NCBI RefSeq assembly: GCF_900605495.1
Contig: NZ_LR027603.1
Location: 559,997-623,996 of the forward strand
DNA from: Bacilliculturomica massiliensis
GTDB lineage: Bacteria > Bacillota > Clostridia > Peptostreptococcales > Anaerovoracaceae
DNA: 64,000 bases
Direction of reading: 5' to 3'
Shown one piece after another: positions 26,290-33,504 of this stretch. The notes under the pieces were generated by a model, which was not told where the DNA came from, did no database searches, and worked only from the letters and a program-made list of their open reading frames with translations. Each line of letters opens with the position of its first letter. Within the stretch, counting starts at the first letter, position 1. A program made the position numbers and the translations under genes.

Positions 26290-26691
26290 TTATATGGCGG
26301 GACTCTCCGGCCTGACGGCCTTCAGGTTTTCCTCACATTTAAGCATCCGTTCTTCATAGCCGTCCAGTTTCCAGTCAAGTCTTGTGAGAATATCGTTCAG
26401 TTCGCTGATGCGGGCAACGATCTGTTCCCGCTGTTTCAGGAGCAGATTTTTTCTGGCCTGGATAGTGGACGGTCCCTGGTAAAACAGCGCGACGTACTCC
26501 GCCAGCGTCTCCACAGAGACGCCCGCGCTGCGCATGCATTTGATGTATTCCACCCAGCTGCAGTCATCTTCCGAGTAGTTTCGGATGCCGCCGGCGGTGC
26601 GGCTGATATTGGGCAGCAGACCGACTTTTTCATAGTAACGCAGCGTATCTGCCGAGACGCCGTATCGCCTGCTGACTTCTGCGATGGTCAT
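26290..26691 (-). CDS. MerR-family transcriptional regulator
   Basis: This 133-residue protein has the MerR winged helix at the N-terminus (TIAEVSRRYGVSADTLRYYEKVGLL) followed by a coiled-coil dimerisation helix (about residues 80-120). Cysteines are few and no CxC metal-binding pair is present, so a small-molecule or stress effector is more likely than a metal. It lies between the DUF362 gene and fabZ on the same strand. A MerR-type promoter with a 19-base spacer lies upstream of the DUF362 gene and is its probable target. Confidence 0.9.
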   Translation of the reverse strand: MTIAEVSRRYGVSADTLRYYEKVGLLPNISRTAGGIRNYSEDDCSWVEYIKCMRSAGVSVETLAEYVALFYQGPSTIQARKNLLLKQREQIVARISELNDILTRLDWKLDGYEERMLKCEENLKAVRPESPAI

Positions 26692-26781
26692 GCATATCGC
26701 CTCCTTGCATTATAGTTTAATCGCTGCCGGCCGTTGGTGCAAGAGAAATCCAGCCGGTCCCATCTTTTCTGCCGATCCCGG

Positions 26782-27660
26782 TTACTGCTCATCAATGTCG
26801 ATCAGTTCATACGTCCGGTCGCCCAGGCCCAGAGCCGCCGCGGCTTCCACCGTGCGGATCCCGTTGCGCGACTCCATTCGCTCGATCAGGGCCGCCTTTC
26901 CGGAATCAGGAGACTGGTACACTGCGTCCACACAGGCCTGATCCAGCGCCACAGGGTCCGTGGAGGCGAAGATGCCGATGTCGGCCATCTCCGGATCGTG
27001 AGGGTGGGCGTCGCAGTCGCAGTCCACAGACAGACGGTTGGCTACATTAATATATACGATTTTATCCTGTCCCATGAAATCCATTACGGATTTGTCCGCG
27101 TCCGCCATAGACTCAAGGAAGGAATCGTGATCCGCGGTAAAGGCGTCCTCAAACTTATCGCTGGTGGCGGAGGTGTGGATCAAGACCTTGCCGACGGCGG
27201 AGGCCACGCCGATGGACATGTTTTTCAGCGCGCCGCCGAATCCTCCCATGGCGTGCCCCTTGAAGTGAGAAAGCATGAGCATGGAATCATAGTTTTTCAG
27301 ATGCGCGCCTACATAGTTTTCTTTCAGATGAAAGCCGCCTTCTACGGGCAGAGGCATGTCGCCGTCTTCATCCAGAATATCGCAGGGCGCAATGGCGGAG
27401 AAACCGTGATCGTCCATGGTCTGCCAATGGGCCTCCGTCGTGTTGCGGCGGCCTTCATAGGCTGTGTTGCATTCCACGATGGTGCCGTTCAGTTTTTTCA
27501 CCAGACCTTCGATGAGTCCGGGCTGCAGAAAGTTGTGTCCGCCGGGTTCGCCCGTGGATATTTTTACCGCTACGTTTCCGGACAGGGAAACGCCCAGGGC
27601 ATCGTAGATGCGGATCAGGCTTTCCGGCGTGATCTCTCTGGTCTTGTATACGTTTGACAT
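26782..27660 (-). CDS. DUF362-domain protein
   Basis: This 292-residue protein matches DUF362, with STGEPGGHNFLQP and VECNTAYEGRRNTT near the N-terminus and HFKGHAMGGFGGALKNMSIG in the middle. DUF362 proteins often carry two ferredoxin motifs; this one has none, so it is the short form. The biochemical role is unknown. It is the first gene after a MerR-type promoter, followed by merR and fabZ on the same strand. AGGAGGATCTGCA precedes its ATG. Confidence 0.82.
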   Translation of the reverse strand: MSNVYKTREITPESLIRIYDALGVSLSGNVAVKISTGEPGGHNFLQPGLIEGLVKKLNGTIVECNTAYEGRRNTTEAHWQTMDDHGFSAIAPCDILDEDGDMPLPVEGGFHLKENYVGAHLKNYDSMLMLSHFKGHAMGGFGGALKNMSIGVASAVGKVLIHTSATSDKFEDAFTADHDSFLESMADADKSVMDFMGQDKIVYINVANRLSVDCDCDAHPHDPEMADIGIFASTDPVALDQACVDAVYQSPDSGKAALIERMESRNGIRTVEAAAALGLGDRTYELIDIDEQ

Positions 27661-27786
27661 TGCAGATCCTCCTGTTCATACAAAAAATTTCGTTGTGTCT
27701 GTCCCTGTCACAGACCTGCTGCGCTGCGGCGGATCCCGCCGTCTGATGGCCCGGCCGGCTGGGGTGCAGACTGTCATTTCGAGAAT

Positions 27787-27817
27787 ATCCTACAACTTAG
27801 AGTTAACTTCAAGTCAA
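27787..27817 (-). promoter_or_regulatory. MerR-type promoter with 19-bp spacer and dyad
   Basis: On the minus strand TTGACT (27812-27817) and TAGGAT (27787-27792) are separated by 19 bases, the stretched spacer typical of MerR-activated promoters. The spacer is filled by an interrupted dyad centred on GTTAAC (CTTAGAGTTAACTTCAAG on the plus strand, 27796-27813). It lies 127 bases before the DUF362 start. The rest of 27661-27978 shows no gene. Confidence 0.8.
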
Positions 27818-27978
27818 GTATTTTTCGGCATTTTTTTAAATATTTTTGATCCGTCTGCGCGGCGTCTCCCACAAAAGAAGTGTGGCGTATCGCTGTATTC
27901 TTTGATATAATCATCATATGAAAATTACCGAAAATTCTAACGAATGGCGCGTCTGACGACGGTCAGAAGGAGGCAAGG

Positions 27979-28326
27979 ATGAAACTCGCGAAGGTGAAGG
28001 AGCTTCTGAACGCGAAGGTTTGTACGGATATGGACTATGAAAATGTGGAAGTGTTTTCCGCCTGCGGGTCGGATCTCATGAGCCACGTGCTGGCTTATTT
28101 CAAGGATCGGGGGCTGCTGCTCACGGGCCTGAACAATCCGCAGGTGGTGCGCACCGCCGAGATGATGGATATACTCTGCATCGTCATGGTGAGGGGAAAG
28201 GAGCCGGAGCCGGAGGTAGTGAAGCTGGCCAATGAAAAGGGGCTGGTGGTGATGAAGACCGACTGTACGCTGTTCACCGCCTGCGGACTGCTCTATACAG
28301 AGGGACTGCGCGGAGGTGGTTACTGA
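27979..28326 (+). CDS. DRTGG-domain protein, hydrogenase-cluster associated
   Basis: This 115-residue protein matches the small DRTGG-domain proteins found beside [FeFe]-hydrogenase genes in Clostridia and Thermotoga (LLLTGLNNPQVVRTAEMMDI, then TLFTACGLLYTEGL). Its function is not established; a ligand-binding or signalling role is assumed from its pairing with an RsbW-like ATPase. It has GGAGG upstream and overlaps the next start by one base (TGATG). Confidence 0.8.
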   Translation: MKLAKVKELLNAKVCTDMDYENVEVFSACGSDLMSHVLAYFKDRGLLLTGLNNPQVVRTAEMMDILCIVMVRGKEPEPEVVKLANEKGLVVMKTDCTLFTACGLLYTEGLRGGGY

Positions 28327-28748
28327 TGGCGGAGGTGATCAGACACACCTGGCAGGTGCTGGCCGACGATTACAGCACGGCGGGAGAGGCGTCGGCCTCT
28401 CTGAAAAAGGTCCTGAAGCAGCTGGGCTTCGCCGCCGATATTATACGGCGGGTATCCATCGCCATGTATGAAGGCGAGATCAACATGGTGATCCACGCCA
28501 ACGGGGGCACCGCCTCGGCGGAGATCAGCGAGGATCGGATCACGATCACGCTGGCGGACAGCGGCCCGGGCATACCCGACGTGGGGCTGGCCATGAAGGA
28601 AGGGTATTCCACCGCATCCGACCGGGCCAGATCACTGGGCTTCGGCGCGGGCATGGGACTTCCCAATATCAAACGCTGCAGCGACGATCTGAAAATAGAA
28701 ACGGAGGTAGGCGTGGGAACGACGCTGACCATTACTATACTCGCCTGA
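28326..28748 (+). CDS. RsbW-like ATP-binding protein (anti-sigma/histidine-kinase-type ATPase)
   Basis: This 140-residue protein is a stand-alone GHKL ATPase domain: the N box is around AMYEGEINMVIHA, the G1 box is LADSGPGIPD and the G2 box is GFGAGMGLPNI. It resembles RsbW/SpoIIAB anti-sigma kinases, but no sigma factor or anti-anti-sigma gene is adjacent. In hydrogenase loci it sits with DRTGG and sensory hydrogenase genes, which suggests a redox- or hydrogen-responsive switch. Start and stop overlap its upstream neighbour. Confidence 0.83.
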   Translation: MAEVIRHTWQVLADDYSTAGEASASLKKVLKQLGFAADIIRRVSIAMYEGEINMVIHANGGTASAEISEDRITITLADSGPGIPDVGLAMKEGYSTASDRARSLGFGAGMGLPNIKRCSDDLKIETEVGVGTTLTITILA

Positions 28749-28857
28749 TCGTTTTGGTAAAAAAGACATGCGGGAGAATGCACGGCGCCGGCGCGAAGGA
28801 GATCAGCCGCGGCCAGAGCCGGCAGAAATGTACGCCCGCTGGAATGGAGGCGCGATA

Positions 28858-30363
28858 ATGAAACAAGTGACGCATTCCGTTACTTTGGAAACCGATAAAT
28901 GTATAGGCTGTATCAACTGCATCAAGAAGTGTCCGACGGAGGCCATCCGTGTCCGAAACGGCAAGGCCACCATCATGAGCGATCGCTGCATCGACTGCGG
29001 CGAGTGCATTCGGGTCTGCCCTCAGCATGCGAAAAAGGCGGTCTACGATCCCATGTGTGAAATGGACCGCTTCAAATATAAAGTGGCGCTGCCTGCGCCT
29101 ACGCTGTACGGCCAGTTCAAGTTTGCTCAGGATGTAGACTATGTTCTGGCGGCGCTGCTGGACATCGGTTTCGACGATGTTTACGAGGTGGCGCTGGCGG
29201 CCCAGACCATCTCCGACCACACGGCGGAAGTGCTGCCGGAGGCCAAGAAGATACTGCGCGATCCTCTGATCAGCTCCGCCTGTCCTGCGATCATCAAGCT
29301 GATCAGCATCCGCTTTCCGGAGCTGGTGGACAATGTGATGAAAGTCATCGCCCCCGTGGAGCTGGCCGCTATCGCCGCCCGGCGGGAGGCGCAGGAAAAA
29401 ACGGGCCTGCCGCCGGAGGATATCGGAGTGTTCTTCATCTCACCCTGTCCCGCGAAAGTGACGGCTCTGAAATACCCTCTCACTTACGATAAGCCGGTGG
29501 TGGACGGCGTGCTGTCCATGAAAGAGGTCTACGGAAAGCTGATCGCCGCTCTGGATAAGATCGACGAACCGCCCCGGCTGTCCACAGCGGGTTTTCGCGG
29601 CATTGGCTGGGCGTCCTCGGGAGGGGAGAGCCGGGCTATGGGAGAGGAACTGTTCATCGCGGTGGATGGGATCCAGAATGTGGTAAAGGTTCTGGATGAG
29701 GTAGAGACGCAGAAGCTTCATCACGTGCAGTTTATCGAACTGAACGCCTGTCCCGGCGGCTGCGTAGGCGGCTGTCTGACGGTGGAAAATCCTTATGTAG
29801 CCCGCACAAGGATCACGCGCCTGTCCAAGATGGTAAAACCGGAGCTGGACAAAAACGGCGTGGATCCGTTGAAAGTAGCTGCCAGCGAGGTCATGTGGAG
29901 CAATACGCTGGAATACCAGCCGATCATGATGCTGGACGCAGACCGCGGCACCGCCATGCGAATGATGTCTGAGATCGAAAAGACCGCGGCGACGCTGCCG
30001 GGACTGGACTGCGGTTCCTGCGGAGCACCCTCCTGCCATGCGCTGGCAGAGGATATCGTCATGGGGATCGCCCAGGAAGGAGACTGCGTCTTCAAACTGC
30101 GGGAGCGCATGCAGGCGCTGTTCGACGAGATGATGAAAGTTCAGGCCTATATGCCGCCCACCTTTGGAGTCCGCAGTGCGGAAACGGAGGAAGAGACGGC
30201 GGAGAAGGACCTGGAAGAGGAGAAAAACACGGGAACTGCAGGAGCCGCGGGAACTGCGGGAATGACAGGGAGCGCTGAAACTGCCGAGGATGCGGAAGCA
30301 GAGGCAGGATCCGAAGGATCGAATGGAGCGAATGGATCGGAAGGGGCCGATCCGGAAAAATAG
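28858..30363 (+). CDS. [FeFe]-hydrogenase-like iron-sulfur protein, putative sensory type
   Basis: This 501-residue protein has two N-terminal [4Fe-4S] motifs (CIGCINCIKKCP, CIDCGECIRVCP), then a divergent H-cluster domain in which the loop cysteines survive in altered contexts (SSACPAII, SPCPAKV, NACPGGCVGG). A further CGSCGAPSC cluster motif lies near residue 385. L1 has Ala-Cys instead of Cys-Cys, as in putative sensory hydrogenases. The last 60 residues are a disordered Glu/Ala/Gly-rich tail (TGTAGAAGTAGMTGSAET). It probably senses hydrogen or redox state for the hyd locus rather than turning over. GGAGG precedes the ATG at 28858. Confidence 0.82.
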   Translation: MKQVTHSVTLETDKCIGCINCIKKCPTEAIRVRNGKATIMSDRCIDCGECIRVCPQHAKKAVYDPMCEMDRFKYKVALPAPTLYGQFKFAQDVDYVLAALLDIGFDDVYEVALAAQTISDHTAEVLPEAKKILRDPLISSACPAIIKLISIRFPELVDNVMKVIAPVELAAIAARREAQEKTGLPPEDIGVFFISPCPAKVTALKYPLTYDKPVVDGVLSMKEVYGKLIAALDKIDEPPRLSTAGFRGIGWASSGGESRAMGEELFIAVDGIQNVVKVLDEVETQKLHHVQFIELNACPGGCVGGCLTVENPYVARTRITRLSKMVKPELDKNGVDPLKVAASEVMWSNTLEYQPIMMLDADRGTAMRMMSEIEKTAATLPGLDCGSCGAPSCHALAEDIVMGIAQEGDCVFKLRERMQALFDEMMKVQAYMPPTFGVRSAETEEETAEKDLEEEKNTGTAGAAGTAGMTGSAETAEDAEAEAGSEGSNGANGSEGADPEK

Positions 30364-30471
30364 AGCCGGGCGGCACGCTCCGGAGACGCGGCTGTGTTAA
30401 AACTGCGTCTGGATGAGGCGCGTCTGACCGGCAGCGGCGGCGAGAGGGCCGCCGGAAAGCGGGTGAGTGAA

Positions 30472-30804
30472 ATGACAGTAAAGGATCTGTGCGGAAGGCT
30501 GGGCTGGAACCTGATCTGCGGCAGCGGTGAGAAAGAAGTCTCGGGCTGTTATATCGGCGACCTCCTGAGCCGTGTCATGGGAAACTGCGGGGAGAGCGAT
30601 ATCTGGATCACGGTCCAGACCTCCCGCAATATGATCGCCGTGGCGGTGCTGGCAGACGCGGCCGCCGTACTTCTTCCGGAGGGCATCCACGTGTCGGAGG
30701 AAGTGATCCGCTGGGCGGAGCAGGAAGACGTCACATTGGCAGGCTGCGGCACTTCGGCGTTTTCCGCCGCAGTGTCCCTGGCAGGGGAGCTGGGGATGAT
30801 CTAG
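30472..30804 (+). CDS. DRTGG-like small protein, hydrogenase-cluster associated
   Basis: This protein of about 110 residues resembles the second small DRTGG-type protein of hydrogenase clusters (VSGCYIGDLLSRVMGN, then AVLADAAAVLLPEGI). I start it at the ATG at 30472, which gives the usual family length. A GTG at 30394 would add 26 poorly conserved residues, and neither has a strong site. Function is unknown. It lies between the sensory-type hydrogenase and the PHP gene on the same strand. Confidence 0.65.
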   Translation: MTVKDLCGRLGWNLICGSGEKEVSGCYIGDLLSRVMGNCGESDIWITVQTSRNMIAVAVLADAAAVLLPEGIHVSEEVIRWAEQEDVTLAGCGTSAFSAAVSLAGELGMI

Positions 30805-30831
30805 AAAAGAAGCGGGGAAGGGAGGCGCGTT

Positions 30832-31632
30832 TTGGAAAAGCTTTATTATGACCTTCACATCCATTCGTGTCTGTCGCCCTGCGGCGACGACGACATGACG
30901 CCGAACAATATTGTAAACATGGCCCGTCTGAAAGGACTGGATCTGATCGCTGTGACGGACCACAATTCCTGCGCCAACGGGCCTGCGGTGAGAGAGGCGG
31001 CCCGCCGGTCGGAGGAGCTGTGGTCCGGCGGCGCACCGGACGGCGTACCGGGCGCCGCCGGAATGGCCGGAACTGCAAAGGAGCTTTTGCTGCTGTACGG
31101 AGCCGAAGTGGAGACGGAGGAAGAAGTGCACTCCCTGTGCCTGTTTGCCACGCTTGAGGAAGCGCAGGCTTTTGAGCGAGCTCTTGCTCCTTATCTGGGC
31201 GATGTGAAGAACCGCCCGGATATCTACGGAAATCAGTGGATCATGGACGAATACGACCGCGTGACGGGCGAGGAGCAGCGACTCCTGGCTTTTGCCGCGG
31301 GGCTTTCTTTTTATGACCTTTTCAGGCTTACTGAAAAGCTGGGCGGCGCGTTTGTGCCGGCCCATATTGATAAGCCTGTCTTCAGCGTACTCTCGAACCT
31401 GGGTTTTATACCGGAAGAACTGCCCATCGCCGCGGCAGAGGTCTCTCCTGTGGGTCTCTGCCGCGGTTTTTCGGATGAACACCCGGAAATTTCCGAGCGG
31501 TACAAGATCATCACATCTTCCGACGCACATTATCTGGAGGAGATCGCGGAGCCGCAGCGTTTCATGGAAGTATCCGAACGGACGGCGGAGGCGGTTATCC
31601 GGTGGCTAAAATCCGGTAAAAGTCTGAAATGA
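30832..31632 (+). CDS. PHP-domain metal-dependent phosphoesterase
   Basis: This 266-residue PHP protein starts with TTG at 30832 after GGGAGGCG. The metal-ligand motifs are DLHIHSCLSPCGDDDM at the N-terminus, LIAVTDHNSC near residue 45, PAHIDKP near residue 180 and SSDAHYLEEI near residue 227. PHP enzymes hydrolyse phosphoesters using two or three metal ions. The same family member sits beside hydrogenase genes in Thermotoga and Clostridia, but its substrate there is not known. It is the last gene of the accessory set before the hydC promoter region. Confidence 0.85.
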   Translation: MEKLYYDLHIHSCLSPCGDDDMTPNNIVNMARLKGLDLIAVTDHNSCANGPAVREAARRSEELWSGGAPDGVPGAAGMAGTAKELLLLYGAEVETEEEVHSLCLFATLEEAQAFERALAPYLGDVKNRPDIYGNQWIMDEYDRVTGEEQRLLAFAAGLSFYDLFRLTEKLGGAFVPAHIDKPVFSVLSNLGFIPEELPIAAAEVSPVGLCRGFSDEHPEISERYKIITSSDAHYLEEIAEPQRFMEVSERTAEAVIRWLKSGKSLK

Positions 31633-32004
31633 ACCTCAATATTACGGGATAATTTCGAATTGTCTAAAAATTAACAAAACATCTGCGGATTTTGCCTGAC
31701 ACGGTATGAATTCTGTTGTAATTTTGGTATGATGCTACATATATTATATTCCAACGGGTATTTTTATCCAGTACCCGCCCCGCAGGCAAAAGCCGGCGGC
31801 GCCGCAGAAAAAAGACTGCGGACCGCCCCGGGCGGCCGCGTGTGAAATACAGATCGCGGGCGGAATCCCCAGGGGCGCAGAACGAGACCCGGCAGGCCGG
31901 GAACGGCGGAAAAAAGAGGGACAAGTCCGGCATGACCGGATACGCCGCAGCAAAGTAAAAGCAGGAAGCGAGAGCAGTCTGCCGACAAGTGAAGGAGGGA
32001 GAAG
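31633..32004 (+). promoter_or_regulatory. Promoter and leader of hydCBA
   Basis: An extended -10 (TGG-TATGAT, 31725-31733) starts this region; its -35 is poor. The following 270 bases are GC-rich and non-coding, with a hairpin CCGCAG/CTGCGG at 31802-31821. The long leader might be regulatory, but I cannot match it to a known riboswitch. AAGGAGGGAG precedes hydC. Confidence 0.45.
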
Positions 32005-32499
32005 ATGAACGTAAAACCGATCGTTTCGTTTAACGGAACAAAAGAGCAGGAGCAGGAGCTCCGTCAGGCCATTGCGCAGCACAGGGACGAGCGGGGGGCG
32101 CTGATGCCCATACTGCAGGCGGCCCAGCGTATATACGGTTACGTGCCCTACGAAGTCCAGAAAATGGTGGCCGGGGAACTGAACATTTCCATTTCCGAGG
32201 TTTACGGTGTGGTGACCTTTTACTCACAGTTCAGCCTTTATCCCAAGGGCGAGTATCAGATCAATGTCTGTCTTGGGACGGCCTGCTACGTGAAGGGAGC
32301 GGGACTGATCCTGGAAAAATTCGAAAAAGCCCTGGGGATCAAGGCCGGCCAGTGTACGCCGGACGGGAAGTTTTCCATCGACGCCACCCGCTGTGTGGGC
32401 GCCTGCGGACTGGCTCCCGTGATTTCCATAAACGAAGATGTGTACGGCAAGATGACCGAAGATAAGGTAAAGGAAGTCCTGTACAAGTATCAGAAGTGA
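32005..32499 (+). CDS. hydC: Bifurcating [FeFe] hydrogenase subunit HydC (NuoE-like)
   Basis: This 164-residue protein is NuoE-like, with a thioredoxin-fold [2Fe-2S] site formed by two cysteine pairs, CLGTAC and CVGAC. The N-terminal helical region (ILQAAQRIYGYVP) is typical of the family. In the HydABC complex it helps pass electrons between NADH-reacting HydB and the hydrogenase subunit HydA. It is the first gene of hydC-(ATPase)-(ferredoxin)-hydB-hydA. Confidence 0.92.
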   Translation: MNVKPIVSFNGTKEQEQELRQAIAQHRDERGALMPILQAAQRIYGYVPYEVQKMVAGELNISISEVYGVVTFYSQFSLYPKGEYQINVCLGTACYVKGAGLILEKFEKALGIKAGQCTPDGKFSIDATRCVGACGLAPVISINEDVYGKMTEDKVKEVLYKYQK

Positions 32500-32562
32500 T
32501 CCGGCGTCAGGATCTGCGGCGGAACGCCGCGGGAGATCGGCCGGAGGAGGGAAGCAGAAAAG

Positions 32563-33123
32563 ATGATGGAGGAGCTTTCGCTGAACATTCTGGATATCGT
32601 CCAGAATTCCATAGCGGCGGAGGGGACGAAAATTGAGATCGGCATTGAAGAAGACGACGCCGCGGACCGCATGGTCATACGGATCAAAGACAACGGAAGG
32701 GGCATGAGTCCCCAACTGTTGGCGCAGGTGGAAGATCCTTTTGTCACCGGCAGGACCACCCGAAAGGTGGGGCTGGGCATCTCTTTTTTCAAGGAGGCGG
32801 CCGAGACGGCGGGAGGGTCGTTTCACATCGGCTCCCAACTGGGAAAAGGGACCTGGGTGACGGCTGAGTTTCAGAAAAGCCATATCGACCGGCAGCCGCT
32901 GGGAGACGTGGCGGGTACGCTGACTTCTCTGATCCTTCTCAACCCTGACATTGACTTTTTTCTGAACTATCGTGTGAACGACGATACATTCGATTTTTCC
33001 ACAGAGGAGATCAGGGAACAACTGGGCGGCGGCATCAAGCTGTCCCATCCTGATGTCATTTCGTTTATTTCCGAGTATCTGTCGGAACATCTAAGAGCGC
33101 TGAATGGAGGTGTAGGAATATGA
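32563..33123 (+). CDS. GHKL ATP-binding protein in the hyd operon
   Basis: This 186-residue protein has a single histidine-kinase-type ATPase domain: LNILDIVQNSIAA (N box), IKDNGRGMS (G1) and KVGLGISFF (G2). It has no dimerisation or phosphoryl-His domain. A C-terminal part of about 70 residues is family-specific. Such ATPases recur between hydC and hydB in Clostridia, with no established function. It overlaps the following ferredoxin-like gene by 4 bases. Confidence 0.82.
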   Translation: MMEELSLNILDIVQNSIAAEGTKIEIGIEEDDAADRMVIRIKDNGRGMSPQLLAQVEDPFVTGRTTRKVGLGISFFKEAAETAGGSFHIGSQLGKGTWVTAEFQKSHIDRQPLGDVAGTLTSLILLNPDIDFFLNYRVNDDTFDFSTEEIREQLGGGIKLSHPDVISFISEYLSEHLRALNGGVGI

Positions 33124-33491
33124 AATCCCTGGAGGAACTGGCTGCGATCAGAGACAAGATGAAAAACAACGCGGCCGTGAGAGAGAGCGACGGCGACGAG
33201 ATCCGCATTGTCGTGGGAATGGCCACCTGCGGTATCGCAGCGGGGGCGCGTCCTGTTTTAAACGCGATCATGGAGGAACTGGAAAAGCGGGACATCAAAA
33301 ATGTGACGGTGGCGCAGACGGGCTGTATCGGTATGTGCAAGCTGGAGCCCATCGTGGACGTTTACATACCGGGAAAAGAAAAAGTGAGCTACGTTTTGAT
33401 GAAGCCGGAAAAGGTTGGAAGGATCATCGCGGAGCACGTGGTAAACGGCAGGCCGGTGCTGGAATACACCATCGGCGCGTATGAGAAATAA
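33120..33491 (+). CDS. [2Fe-2S] thioredoxin-like ferredoxin in the hyd operon
   Basis: This 123-residue protein has a thioredoxin-like [2Fe-2S] fold, with GMATCGIAAGARPV and QTGCIGMCKLEPIV, similar to the N-terminal domain of HydB and to NuoE C-terminal domains. It is probably an electron carrier or accessory of the HydABC complex. It ends 13 bases before hydB, with its stop inside the hydB ribosome binding region. Confidence 0.85.
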   Translation: MKSLEELAAIRDKMKNNAAVRESDGDEIRIVVGMATCGIAAGARPVLNAIMEELEKRDIKNVTVAQTGCIGMCKLEPIVDVYIPGKEKVSYVLMKPEKVGRIIAEHVVNGRPVLEYTIGAYEK

Positions 33492-33504
33492 GGAGGGCAG
33501 TCGC

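Noticed and set aside
26734-27657. A 307-codon plus-strand frame opposite the DUF362 gene
   Set aside because: Antisense shadow; DUF362 motifs, start and promoter support the minus strand.
28768-28857. Upstream start for the sensory-type hydrogenase at 28768
   Set aside because: The added residues are charged and unlike the ferredoxin start; GGAGG is positioned for 28858.
31734-32004. Possible riboswitch or T-box in the hydC leader
   Set aside because: I could not find the conserved core of any riboswitch or T-box; only a simple hairpin is present.
33481-33504. Upstream ATG for hydB at 33481
   Set aside because: It lies inside the end of the ferredoxin gene and before the AAGGAGGG site, which clearly serves the ATG at 33505.
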